From: Croceivirga lutea
Lineage (GTDB): Bacteria > Bacteroidota > Bacteroidia > Flavobacteriales > Flavobacteriaceae
DNA length: 64,000 nucleotides
NCBI RefSeq assembly: GCF_014235875.1
Contig: NZ_JACJUK010000005.1
Location: 62,001 to 126,000 of the forward strand
Direction of reading: 5' to 3'
Position 1 is the first letter of the stretch. Each line of letters begins with the position of its first letter. Of this stretch, positions 27,791-36,318 are shown piece by piece. Both the position numbers and the translations under genes were made by a program. The notes under the pieces are model-generated. The model did not search any database. It worked only from the letters and a program-made list of their open reading frames with translations, and was not told where the DNA came from.

Positions 27791-29002
27791 ATGGTAAAAC
27801 CAGAAATACCGGTAAATGAAATAGAAAGGCTTAATGAGTTAGATAGCTACAATATTTTAGATACACTTTCAGAAAAAGAATATGATAGTATAACTAAATT
27901 GGCCTCCATTATTTGTAATACACCTATTTCATTAATATCACTTATTGATGAAAAAAGGCAATGGTTTAAGTCAAAAGTTGGTATTGATGCAACAGAAACA
28001 CCTCGAGAGTTAGCATTTTGTGCCCATGCTATAAATGAGCCAAACCAACTCCTAGAAGTCTCAGATGCTCGTAGCGATTTTAGATTCAAAGACAATCCGT
28101 TAACCGTTGAAGACCCACACGTAATTTTTTATGCTGGTATGCCTTTAGTAACTACTTCTGGCAACCCAATGGGAACTTTGTGTGTTATTGACCATAAACC
28201 TAGGAAGTTAAATCAAACACAAATAGAAGCGCTACAGGCATTGAGTGTACAAGTAGTTCAATTGTTAGAAAATAGACGATTAATTGTTCAATTGGATACA
28301 AAGAACAATAAGATTGAAAAACTAGTAAACCAGTTAAACGATTACAGTCATAGCTTTGCCCACGAGTTACGAACACCAATCAGAGGTAATCATTCAATTT
28401 TACAATGGTTTAAAGAAGACTATGGTGAAAAGTTTGACGAACACGGAAAAAGTCTAATTGACTACATGCAAGATAACTTTAGTTATATGGATGCTTTAAC
28501 AAGAGGCATGCAAGAATACCATGAAGTTAGCATGTCTAATTTTATCTTAGAGCATTTTAATTTAGAAAAACAATTTGTTCAATTTTTAGATACCAATCAA
28601 GAAAAAATTGAAGGTTTAGAGCTAGAAACTGTTAATTTAAACCATGATATTTACCATTATAAAAAAGGGTTAGAACTGACTCTAAAACATTTGCTGACTA
28701 ATACTAGACTGCACGCGGGTGCTAATTCAAAAATTAGGGTAGAGTATTCTACAAATGAAGAAAAACATCACCTAATTTATGAGGATGATGGACCTGGTAT
28801 AGAACCAAAATATCATAATAAGGTATTTGAACTATTTACTTCTTTAGAAAAAATTGGTAAACACAATTGTGGAATGGGCTTAGCAATTATCAAAAACCTA
28901 ATTACACAATTTGAAGGAACAATAAGGTTAACAAAAAGTGACTATTTGGGAGGATTAAAAGTTACAATTACCGTTCCTATAGAAAAACCTACTACTTTTT
29001 AA
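27791..29002 (+). CDS. GAF-domain sensor histidine kinase
   Basis: 403 residues, no membrane segment, so a cytoplasmic sensor. An N-terminal GAF domain (about 20-165, with the ISLISLIDEKRQWFKS and GTLCVIDHKPR segments) is followed by a short coiled coil, a HisKA dimerisation domain with the phospho-acceptor in HSFAHELRTPIRG (about 190), and a HATPase domain with the G1 box YEDDGPGIEP and G2 box GMGLAIIKNLI. No receiver domain and no cognate regulator is next to it; the LuxR regulator 2.3 kb downstream has an altered receiver. The signal sensed is unknown. Confidence 0.88.
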   Translation: MVKPEIPVNEIERLNELDSYNILDTLSEKEYDSITKLASIICNTPISLISLIDEKRQWFKSKVGIDATETPRELAFCAHAINEPNQLLEVSDARSDFRFKDNPLTVEDPHVIFYAGMPLVTTSGNPMGTLCVIDHKPRKLNQTQIEALQALSVQVVQLLENRRLIVQLDTKNNKIEKLVNQLNDYSHSFAHELRTPIRGNHSILQWFKEDYGEKFDEHGKSLIDYMQDNFSYMDALTRGMQEYHEVSMSNFILEHFNLEKQFVQFLDTNQEKIEGLELETVNLNHDIYHYKKGLELTLKHLLTNTRLHAGANSKIRVEYSTNEEKHHLIYEDDGPGIEPKYHNKVFELFTSLEKIGKHNCGMGLAIIKNLITQFEGTIRLTKSDYLGGLKVTITVPIEKPTTF

Positions 29003-29327
29003 GCTCTAGCTTTTCAGCAAAATATTCGCAAAAATCTTTCATGGTAGCCGTCATTTTTTCGTCTTGGGTTGCTCTCATAAATGTGTCACTTAACGATACT
29101 AATGTTTGATGAAAAAATATTTTCATTTCATCTAAAGGCATATCCTTAGTCCATAAATCTATTTTCAATGATTCTTTATTGGCGCTATCCCAAACAGATA
29201 ATAACATTGCCTTTGCCGTTTCATCATTAATACCACCATCTTGTGCAGACCAAGACAATTCTTCCGGTACTCTATTCTCATCTAATCCTACTTTCAACTT
29301 AATTTCAGAAGTATGTTTAACCGCCAT
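28992..29327 (-). CDS. gldC: Gliding motility protein GldC
   Basis: 111 residues, the GldC size. In Flavobacterium johnsoniae gldC lies beside gldB and supports gliding; the molecular activity is unknown. Small soluble protein with HTSEIKLKVGLDENRVPEELSWSAQDGG (residues about 4-31) and a C-terminal helical part. Its ATG overlaps the gldB stop as TAATG, so the pair is co-translated. Convergent with the histidine kinase gene, overlapping it by 11 bases. Confidence 0.9.
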   Translation of the reverse strand: MAVKHTSEIKLKVGLDENRVPEELSWSAQDGGINDETAKAMLLSVWDSANKESLKIDLWTKDMPLDEMKIFFHQTLVSLSDTFMRATQDEKMTATMKDFCEYFAEKLELKK

Positions 29328-30301
29328 TATCGTTTTGGTTTATAATTTGATTCTTTTAAAATTCTATCTGCTGGCATAGCCAATAAGTTTTTCAACTTGG
29401 TGTCGCTATGTTTTTCCATATATGCTTTTATTATTTGATAGCCTATAAATCGGCCCAGCCTACCGGGAGATTCACTATCAAGTTCTAGTCCAAATTTGGA
29501 AAAGGGTGCGGGGTCTAAAAACCTTCTATCTAATTCAGAATCGGTACTATATACGAATTCATTCTCTACAATAAAACGCCACATTTGTTCTTCATTGGCA
29601 ATAGCCCAGTTGAAATCCTCTTCTGAATAATTGAACCTTATATGTATTGGCTCTGATGGTAATAGCAATTCTTTTAAATAAAGTTCTTTACCATAATATA
29701 CCATCCTAGACAGAAAAGAACGGTCTCGAGGGTACGAAATTAATTTTCTAGTGTAAGCACTAGCCACATCAGAAAGCAAATAATCAGCTTGTAAGCCTTC
29801 GGCTATATAATTAGAAAAACCCCCATAGAACTTATGGTTAGAACCCAAATAATTATCTAAGCCAATTAACATTAAAGAGTCTGACAGTATAATTCTATTG
29901 TTATAATCTACCTCTGAAATAACCGTTATCACCTTTGGTACAATTACCTCTGGAAAGTAATATTTTAGGTGTTTGTAAAACAATTGTAATTCTGAAGATT
30001 CATTTTCAAAATCAGGAAATGCTTTAAAAACCTCTTCTTCTAGTTCCTTTTGCAAGGTATCAGATTCAATTTTAGCTATCCATAAACTGTCAGAAAACTG
30101 CGAAGGAAACAAATAAGGATAATCGTTTTTTAATTTTGAAAGGTCAGTTACGTTGGCTTCTGCAAACTTTTTTTCAAAACGTTCTATCGTTAAATCAATA
30201 GGTATTTTACTAATTTCTGTCGCAATTTTATTGTCATCATTGCAAGCCCATATAAGACTTACCAATGCCATTATTAAAAAGTAATACTTGGTACACTTCA
30301 T
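29327..30301 (-). CDS. gldB: Gliding motility lipoprotein GldB
   Basis: 324 residues. Lipoprotein needed for gliding in Flavobacterium johnsoniae. The signal peptide ends in the lipobox LIWAC (Cys about 20). The remaining sequence contains the family segments IDLTIERFEKKF, LDNYLGSNHKFYGGFSNYI and YGKELYLKELLLP. The GldB family is distantly related to predicted Zn-dependent proteases, but no firm catalytic motif is asserted here. First gene of the gldBC pair; divergent from nadE. Confidence 0.9.
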   Translation of the reverse strand: MKCTKYYFLIMALVSLIWACNDDNKIATEISKIPIDLTIERFEKKFAEANVTDLSKLKNDYPYLFPSQFSDSLWIAKIESDTLQKELEEEVFKAFPDFENESSELQLFYKHLKYYFPEVIVPKVITVISEVDYNNRIILSDSLMLIGLDNYLGSNHKFYGGFSNYIAEGLQADYLLSDVASAYTRKLISYPRDRSFLSRMVYYGKELYLKELLLPSEPIHIRFNYSEEDFNWAIANEEQMWRFIVENEFVYSTDSELDRRFLDPAPFSKFGLELDSESPGRLGRFIGYQIIKAYMEKHSDTKLKNLLAMPADRILKESNYKPKR

Positions 30302-30366
30302 TTTTTAATTCGTAGCCCTTATTTTTAATGACTGCAAATGTAACTAATGCTACAATTTTAAATCTC

Positions 30367-31155
30367 ATGCAAACAGAAAAGGTAATAGAACATATTGTTA
30401 AATGGCTAAAAGGCTACGCTGAAAACGCGAAAATGAAAGGATTTGTAGTAGGTGTTTCTGGCGGAATAGATTCGGCAGTAACTTCTACCCTTTGTGCTAA
30501 AACAGGACTAGACCTACTGGTTCTAGAAATGCCTATACACCAAGGAAAAAACCAAGTAACTAGAGCAGATAAGCATATTGATTGGCTACAATCAAATTTT
30601 AAAAATGTTAAAAGACAACCTGTAAATCTTACTCCGGTTTTTGATAGCCTTGTAGAAACGTTGCCGCCAGTAGATAATGAGGAAGAACGCTTTATGTCTT
30701 TAGCGAATACTCGTGCACGATTACGAATGACCACACTATACTATTTTGCAGCGCTAAAAAAATATCTGGTTGCGGGCACAGGTAATAAAGTAGAAGATTT
30801 TGGTGTTGGTTTTTACACTAAATATGGAGACGGAGGTGTAGATTTGAGTCCGATAGCGGATTTAGTTAAAACCGAAGTCTACGCAGTAGGTGGTGCCTTA
30901 GGGGTTATCCAAGAAATTATGGAAGCTGCTCCAACAGATGGCCTTTGGGGAGATAATAGAACAGATGAAGACCAAATTGGCGCCTCTTACCCTGAACTTG
31001 AATGGGCCATGGAAATGGATGAAAAAGGAAAGACAGCTGATGACTTTTCTGACAGAGAGCGAGAAGTATTTACAATTTACAAAAGGCTAAATTCTGTCAA
31101 CCAGCACAAGATGGTTCCGATACCAATCTGTCATATTCCTGCAGAATTAAAGTAG
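30367..31155 (+). CDS. nadE: NH3-dependent NAD synthetase
   Basis: 262 residues from the ATG at 30367, giving MQTEKVIEHIVKWL, which fits the family; an upstream ATG at 30328 would add 13 residues and lies only 26 bases from the divergent gldB start. Catalyses amidation of nicotinate adenine dinucleotide to NAD using ammonia. The P-loop GVSGGIDSAVTS (about 30) and AGTGNKVEDFGVGF motif are present. No glutaminase domain is fused, so ammonia is the presumed nitrogen source. Confidence 0.94.
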   Translation: MQTEKVIEHIVKWLKGYAENAKMKGFVVGVSGGIDSAVTSTLCAKTGLDLLVLEMPIHQGKNQVTRADKHIDWLQSNFKNVKRQPVNLTPVFDSLVETLPPVDNEEERFMSLANTRARLRMTTLYYFAALKKYLVAGTGNKVEDFGVGFYTKYGDGGVDLSPIADLVKTEVYAVGGALGVIQEIMEAAPTDGLWGDNRTDEDQIGASYPELEWAMEMDEKGKTADDFSDREREVFTIYKRLNSVNQHKMVPIPICHIPAELK

Positions 31156-31318
31156 CATTTTAACCCATTTATACGAAAGTAAACGAGAAAAACCATACAA
31201 ATTCTAGGGTTTCACAAAAAAAACTACAAATTTGTGTAAAGAAAATGCTATATTGCTGTCAGATAATGTAAGCATTATACTACACCCGTTAACTAATTTG
31301 TTTATAAACCCTTAACTA

Positions 31319-31948
31319 ATGATTAAAATTTTGATTGCTGACCACCATCCCATAGTAAGGTATGGTATTAAGCAGGTCTTAAATGCAACACAAGAATTTG
31401 AAGTAGTTGCTGACGTTTCAACCACAACAGAATTATTTGAGACGTTAAATAAAGTTACCCCAGACGTTGTTATGTTAGAGATGGATATACCAGAAATTAA
31501 TGGTATTGCGACTCTAAGAAAAATTAAGCAAGATTTTCCAAACACTAAAGTCTTGATGTTCAGTGGACAGTCTGAAGATGTGTATGCCTTAAGCACAATT
31601 AGAGCTGGAGCCTTTGGCTACCTTTCTAAAACTTCTGACCTAGATTATTTAATGTCTGCATTAAAGAAAGTTGCAGAAGGCAATATGTTTATTACAAACG
31701 AACTAGCGCAACGTTTAGCTTTTGATGAAGGAACTCAAAAACCTAGAAGATTCTTTAGAAAATTATCTACTAGAGAAATAGAAGTTCTAAAATTATTGGC
31801 GAGCGGTAAGCGTAATAAAGAAGTAGCTGAAGGGCTTAATTTAAATGAGAAAACGGTAAGTACGTATAAAGCTCGTTTAATGCGTAAGCTTAATGTAGAT
31901 AATTTAGTGGATTTACTTCAGCAAGCAAAAGCTTTAGAACTATATTAA
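31319..31948 (+). CDS. LuxR/NarL-type response regulator with altered receiver
   Basis: 209 residues: receiver domain (1-120) and LuxR helix-turn-helix (about 143-205, LSTREIEVLKLLASGKRNKEVAEGL then TVSTYKARLMRKL). The receiver is unusual. The residue at the phospho-acceptor position is Glu54 (VMLEMDIPEING where NarL relatives have LLDxxMP), and the acidic pair near the N terminus is Asp8-His9 rather than Asp-Asp. Ser at the switch position and Lys in YLSKT are kept. Inference: activity may not depend on phosphorylation, with Glu mimicking the active state. No kinase is adjacent. Confidence 0.88.
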   Translation: MIKILIADHHPIVRYGIKQVLNATQEFEVVADVSTTTELFETLNKVTPDVVMLEMDIPEINGIATLRKIKQDFPNTKVLMFSGQSEDVYALSTIRAGAFGYLSKTSDLDYLMSALKKVAEGNMFITNELAQRLAFDEGTQKPRRFFRKLSTREIEVLKLLASGKRNKEVAEGLNLNEKTVSTYKARLMRKLNVDNLVDLLQQAKALELY

Positions 31949-31968
31949 AAAGCTATACATAACATTAT

Positions 31969-31999
31969 AAAAAAACCTCAATTAAATTGAGGTTTTTTT
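31969..31999. terminator. Bidirectional terminator between the LuxR regulator and dnaG
   Basis: AAAAAAACCTCAATT and AATTGAGGTTTTTTT are perfectly complementary across one base. It serves the two convergent genes and overlaps the dnaG stop. Confidence 0.9.
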
Positions 32000-33968
32000 A
32001 TGTAATTACGCGTGCTAACTTGTTATGAAGCAACTTTTTTAACTGCAAGTAATTAATTATTTCTTGTAAGAGTTCATCATTACTTATACTGTTTTGGGTA
32101 GCTTCTTGTAGCTTTGCTATACGAGCTTTAATAAGTAAACTCCTTAGACTCAAAATTGTTTCTGATACCAATTGTGCTATACCAATCTCCTTATCTTTTG
32201 GGTAAATATCTTTTCTTTCCCAATCGTGTAAGGTGTATTTTTCTTCTTCCATTAGAATTGAAGAAACCTCATTTATTAATTCTTGGTCTAAAGCATTTAC
32301 AAAAGTGTTAATTGTAAACTCTTCATCTTGATTTAGTTTAGTTATTAGCTGTACGTAAATGTTTTGAAATCTTTCATTAGCCAATTCAATCTCATCATCC
32401 TGTAAATCCAAGTAAATTTTTTCATAAACCTTTGCTTGATAGGTTTCTGGCTCCAAAATCAATTCCCCATTTTCATTCTCTTTTAACACCAAATCTTCAA
32501 AGTCCTCAGTTTTATCACCGTAGAGTAAAAGCAGTTCTATTATTTTGCGTTCTAACTCGTACTGCGGGTCAACCTTTTCACTAATTTCATCTTGTTTAAC
32601 AACTTCAAAAGCTTTTTGTGTTGATTTCGTTTTTTTGGCCGCATCAGCTTTAAACTTTTTGTCTAATTGTGCCAGCGAATTATACAGCGTTGATTCAGAA
32701 ACCTGCATAATTTTAGCACACTCTTGCACATAAACCTCTTGTTGAATGCGGTCAGGTATTTTGGCAATACTGCTTATTATTTCTCTAATGGTTTCGGCAC
32801 GTTTTATAGGGTCGTTTGCTGCTTCTTCTGCTAAAAGCGATGTTTTAAATTGAATAAAATCTTTAGCATTAGATTTTAAATAAGCTAGAATATCTTCAAG
32901 AGCATGATGTTTTGCAAAGCTATCTGGGTCTTCCCCTTCTGGAAAAGTGCAGACTTTTACATTCATACCTTGTTCCAGAATTAAATCAATTCCTCGTAAT
33001 GAAGCTCGTAAACCGGCAGCATCCCCATCAAAAAGTACGGTAATATTTTTAGTAAGCCTATTAATTAAACGTATTTGCTCGGGTGTAAGGGCTGTACCGC
33101 TAGAAGCCACAACATTCTCAACTCCGCGCTGATGCATTTGAATAACATCTGTATAACCTTCAACCAAATAACAATTATCCTCTTTAGCAATGGCCTGTTT
33201 AGCATAAAAAATACCATACAAGACCTTACTTTTATGGTAGATTTCACTTTCTGGCGAGTTTAGATATTTGGCCGCTTTTTTATCATTAGTTAGAATTCTT
33301 CCCCCAAAGCCTAAAACTCGGCCACTCATAGAACGAATAGGAAATAAAACGCGACCCTTAAATCTATCAAAGGTTTTTTGAACACCGGCTCCCTGATTTT
33401 TTACAATAGTTAAACCAGTTTTTTCTAAATACTCTAATTTGTAACCGGCTTCTAGAGCGGTTTGGGTAAATGCTTCCCATTGGTCTAGATTATACCCTAA
33501 ACCAAATTTTTTAATAGTTTCTTCTGTAAAACCTCTTTCTTTAAAGTACGTAAGACCAATAGCCTTACCTAATTGGGTTTCCCAGAGCGTTTTTACAAAA
33601 TAGTCTTGAGCAAATTCTGAAACCAAATACATACTCTCACGTTCATTGGCTTGCTCTTTTTGCTCATTAGTCTGTTCTGTTTCCTCGATTTCAATATTGT
33701 ACTTTTTGGCTAAATATCGAATGGCTTCCGGATAGCTAAAATGCTCATGTTCCATTAAAAAGGCTACCACATTACCGCCCTTACCGCTACTAAAATCTTT
33801 CCAGATTTGCTTTACGGGAGATACCATAAAACTGGGTGTACGCTCATCAGAAAACGGACTCAACCCTTTAAAGTTTGAACCCGATTTTTTAAGTTGTACA
33901 AAATCACCAATCACCTCCTCTACACGAGCAGTTTCATAAACTTGATCTATGGTGGTTTTTGAAATCAT
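31998..33968 (-). CDS. dnaG: DNA primase DnaG lacking zinc ligands
   Basis: 656 residues. Makes RNA primers for replication with DnaB. The TOPRIM domain is intact (about 255-345), with VEGYTDVIQMHQ and VLFDGDAAGLRA carrying the catalytic acidic residues. The N-terminal domain keeps the zinc-ribbon framework (SPFSDERTPSFMVSPVKQ, KGGNVVAFLM) but the four usual ligands are replaced: Ser37 and Ser40 stand for Cys and His, Asp58 and Ser61 for the two later Cys. The C-terminal helicase-binding part (about 500-656) is divergent. I believe this loss is shared by flavobacterial relatives. Confidence 0.95.
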   Translation of the reverse strand: MISKTTIDQVYETARVEEVIGDFVQLKKSGSNFKGLSPFSDERTPSFMVSPVKQIWKDFSSGKGGNVVAFLMEHEHFSYPEAIRYLAKKYNIEIEETEQTNEQKEQANERESMYLVSEFAQDYFVKTLWETQLGKAIGLTYFKERGFTEETIKKFGLGYNLDQWEAFTQTALEAGYKLEYLEKTGLTIVKNQGAGVQKTFDRFKGRVLFPIRSMSGRVLGFGGRILTNDKKAAKYLNSPESEIYHKSKVLYGIFYAKQAIAKEDNCYLVEGYTDVIQMHQRGVENVVASSGTALTPEQIRLINRLTKNITVLFDGDAAGLRASLRGIDLILEQGMNVKVCTFPEGEDPDSFAKHHALEDILAYLKSNAKDFIQFKTSLLAEEAANDPIKRAETIREIISSIAKIPDRIQQEVYVQECAKIMQVSESTLYNSLAQLDKKFKADAAKKTKSTQKAFEVVKQDEISEKVDPQYELERKIIELLLLYGDKTEDFEDLVLKENENGELILEPETYQAKVYEKIYLDLQDDEIELANERFQNIYVQLITKLNQDEEFTINTFVNALDQELINEVSSILMEEEKYTLHDWERKDIYPKDKEIGIAQLVSETILSLRSLLIKARIAKLQEATQNSISNDELLQEIINYLQLKKLLHNKLARVIT

Positions 33969-33974
33969 GAGTCT

Positions 33975-34074
33975 ATCCTTAGCCCCCTCCTAAGGAGTGG
34001 GTAATATTATTTTAGCCGTTAAAAATATGGAAAAATAACCCCTTCCCCTAGCCTCCGCCTTAAAGAGGAGAAAT
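33975..34074. repeat. Intergenic palindromic repeat remnants upstream of dnaG
   Basis: Two related GC-richer patches in an AT-rich gap: CCTTAGCCCCCTCCTAAGG (about 33977-33995), containing CTCCTAAGGAG, and CCCCTTCCCCTAGCCTCC followed by TTAAAGAGGAG (about 34039-34071). Both resemble degenerate CCCTCCTTAAGGAGGG-type palindromes. Confidence 0.45.
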
Positions 34075-34102
34075 TGATTGTTGTTTTGTTTAATTTTACC
34101 CT

Positions 34103-34342
34103 ATGATTCTTTTTTTTGGAACTAGAAATGGTAAAGCTACCCAGCAGGCATTAAATAATGTAAGGTGTTCTCATTGCCAACAAGAAAACACCTTAGCATT
34201 AGTTGAACAAGGCAATTATTTTCACTTGTTCTGGATAAAACTTTTTAAAATACAAACCAATAGGTTTACTGAATGTTCACATTGCAAACGAGTATATTTT
34301 GAAAATGAATTTACACCTGCAATGAAAAGTGAGATAAGTTAG
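34103..34342 (+). CDS. Small zinc-ribbon protein
   Basis: 79 residues with two CxxC knuckles, VRCSHCQQEN (about 21) and TECSHCKRVYFE (about 57), separated by a hydrophobic, aromatic stretch HLFWIKLFKIQTNRF. It probably binds one zinc ion. No signal peptide is obvious. Function unknown. It lies between dnaG (divergent) and the outer-membrane protein gene (convergent, 3 bases apart). Confidence 0.75.
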   Translation: MILFFGTRNGKATQQALNNVRCSHCQQENTLALVEQGNYFHLFWIKLFKIQTNRFTECSHCKRVYFENEFTPAMKSEIS

Positions 34343-34345
34343 ATT

Positions 34346-35422
34346 TTAATCCAAATCAAAACGTAAGCCTAAAGAAATGTTGTGTTGGTCAACAACAGCG
34401 TCTTTAAATATGGGGTTTAAATCATATTTAACATACAATACGGTGTTATCAAAACCTGCATAGGCACTTAAACCATAAATTAAGTCACTAGTGTTGTAAT
34501 CTCGCTTAAGTTTATCTTTAATCTTTTCCCCATCGAGAGAATACTTTAACTTTTGTCTTGTGCCAATATTAAATCCACCATAAGCGCCTAGGCCAACTCT
34601 AAATTGTTTACGTAAACTATAACGAATCTTTTCTTCTGATTTAAATAATCTTGAAGGACCAAATTCAAAGTGTATTGGAAAAACCAGATTATCCATTCTT
34701 AATTTAGATTTGGTTAGTTCTCTATCGAATTCTTGCAATGTTGTTTGGTTTCCGTTTTGTACAAAAAATTGATTGTTATCTGGTTTTAAACCGTTGAATT
34801 GAAATGAAAATCCGTAATGAAAACGTAACCAATTAGATTCTTTAAAAACACGTGTTCGCCATTGCACCCCCATTTCAAAAAATCGACTTCCGCCAATTTT
34901 ATAAGGAGAATCACTTAAAGATTCGCCATCTATTAACGCATTGTTTAAACCTATAGCCATTACAAAATCAGAATAGGTTCTACGGTCGTATTTAACAGGT
35001 TTGTTTTTTCTATCATCAAAACGGATTCCAAAAATTTTGGTTCCTTCACCGTCATCTCCACCAATGCTTATCATAAGTCTCTCTACATTTTGTAGAGAAT
35101 CTAGCTCTAAATATTCTCCATTATTACGCTCCAATAGTGCTATTTTATTATCGATAATGGCCAAGCGGTTTTCAATATTCATGGCTCGTTTTTTAGCCAC
35201 TTCTTCTTTTAATTGTTGAGCTTCTTGTTCAGTAATCTCACCTAAAGTAAGTTTATCATTAATGGCTTTAACTTCTTCTTTTAATGCCTTTTTTTCTTGT
35301 AACGTAATTTTTTCTTTCTGTTTTTCTAAGTCAGTTAATTTTTCTTGAGCTGTTTTTTGGCCAAATCCATTTAAAGGAATTGCCAATAAGAGTACAAATA
35401 CTAGTGTTGTAATTAGTTTCAT
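34346..35422 (-). CDS. Predicted outer-membrane beta-barrel protein with coiled-coil stalk
   Basis: 358 residues. A signal peptide (about 1-21, LITTLVFVLLLAIPLNGFGQ) is followed by a highly charged helical segment (about 24-105, rich in Lys, Glu and Gln) predicted as coiled coil, then a C-terminal half with alternating aromatic/polar strands typical of an eight- to ten-stranded outer-membrane barrel, ending LGLRFDLD with a terminal charged residue after aromatic strands. No specific family is recognised. It lies downstream of the ECF sigma and anti-sigma-like genes on the same strand, and may be a target or partner of that system. Confidence 0.7.
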   Translation of the reverse strand: MKLITTLVFVLLLAIPLNGFGQKTAQEKLTDLEKQKEKITLQEKKALKEEVKAINDKLTLGEITEQEAQQLKEEVAKKRAMNIENRLAIIDNKIALLERNNGEYLELDSLQNVERLMISIGGDDGEGTKIFGIRFDDRKNKPVKYDRRTYSDFVMAIGLNNALIDGESLSDSPYKIGGSRFFEMGVQWRTRVFKESNWLRFHYGFSFQFNGLKPDNNQFFVQNGNQTTLQEFDRELTKSKLRMDNLVFPIHFEFGPSRLFKSEEKIRYSLRKQFRVGLGAYGGFNIGTRQKLKYSLDGEKIKDKLKRDYNTSDLIYGLSAYAGFDNTVLYVKYDLNPIFKDAVVDQHNISLGLRFDLD

Positions 35423-35450
35423 TTTTAATTAATTTTTAGTCCGTACTTTA

Positions 35451-35500
35451 CCTGCCCCCTTGCTTCGACTACGCTCAGCACAGGGGCTAAATAAAGCAGG
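35451..35500. repeat. Intergenic hairpin repeat with TGCTTCGACTACGCTCAGCA core
   Basis: A nested palindrome: outer CCTGC (35451-35455) with GCAGG (35496-35500), then GCCCC with GGGGC, then TGCT with AGCA around TCGACTACGC. The core resembles short repeats frequent in flavobacterial intergenic DNA. Confidence 0.6.
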
Positions 35501-35529
35501 CTTTGATTGATGAATAAGCTCTCACCCGA

Positions 35530-35548
35530 CCTCACCCAAAGGGAGAGG
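35530..35548. repeat. Intergenic palindrome
   Basis: CCTCACCC-AAA-GGGAGAGG, a near-perfect inverted repeat (one mismatch) within a 32-base C/G-rich patch. No T run adjoins it. Likely another dispersed intergenic repeat. Confidence 0.5.
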
Positions 35549-35562
35549 AAGTAAGGAGTTTT

Positions 35563-36312
35563 TTACTGATTTCTGTCTGCGACGGCCGTTCGCAGTTTAA
35601 AAAAGCTATTTTTTAATGTATTAAACAATTGATCTCTGTCATCTTCAAAAAGTTCAAGCTCTACCTCATTTAATAGGGTTAATGCATCAACTTCTGTATT
35701 AGAATTTAAAAGCTTATCAGTTAACAATTCTCGCTGCGCTTGCAGTAATAGAGAATCTATTTCTTGGTCTGTTACCGTAATGCTATCATTTTCCATAGCG
35801 GTCACTAAAGCTAAAACCTCTTGTAATTTATCTTCAATGAGCATAGTACTTGCAACTTCTTCATCAGTTGCATAAGGTGTTTTAGAAAACGATTCTGTTT
35901 CATCAATTTCAACATCTTTCTTAATGCCCTGCTCTTCTTCAAAAACTACCGAATTTTGTTTCATTAAATGCTCAGTTTCGGCTATGGTAGGCAAAGAAGC
36001 AGCTTCTTGGTTGCTAATGGGCGTATCTACATTTACCAATTGTGGTGTTTCGTTTATATTTTCTAAAGATGAATCTTGGTTTACTACAACTGGTGATTGT
36101 TCTACACTTTCCATTTCATTTTTAGTAAAGAACATTACTGAAAGCGTTAATAATAATGCTGAAATTGCTGCTGCAATAAACCATATATTAGTTTTAGAAG
36201 TACTCTTTTTTTCTTCGCCGAGCTCTTCTGCAATACGTTCCCAAGCACCAGCCGAAGGAGTCAACTCACGTTGCCCTAACTTTTCTTTAATGCGTTTTTC
36301 TAACTTGCTCAT
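35563..36312 (-). CDS. Anti-sigma-factor-like membrane protein
   Basis: 249 residues. Cytoplasmic N terminus (about 1-42) with the pattern LEKRIKEKLGQRELTPSAGAWERIAEELGE, one membrane segment (IWFIAAAISALLLTLSVMFF, about 43-62), then an acidic, low-complexity periplasmic part rich in Glu, Asp and Ser. No zinc-binding HxxxCxxC motif of ZAS anti-sigma factors is present. It starts 6 bases after the ECF sigma gene ends, and the topology suits an anti-sigma factor; this role is inferred from context. Confidence 0.65.
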   Translation of the reverse strand: MSKLEKRIKEKLGQRELTPSAGAWERIAEELGEEKKSTSKTNIWFIAAAISALLLTLSVMFFTKNEMESVEQSPVVVNQDSSLENINETPQLVNVDTPISNQEAASLPTIAETEHLMKQNSVVFEEEQGIKKDVEIDETESFSKTPYATDEEVASTMLIEDKLQEVLALVTAMENDSITVTDQEIDSLLLQAQRELLTDKLLNSNTEVDALTLLNEVELELFEDDRDQLFNTLKNSFFKLRTAVADRNQ

Positions 36313-36318
36313 AGTTTT

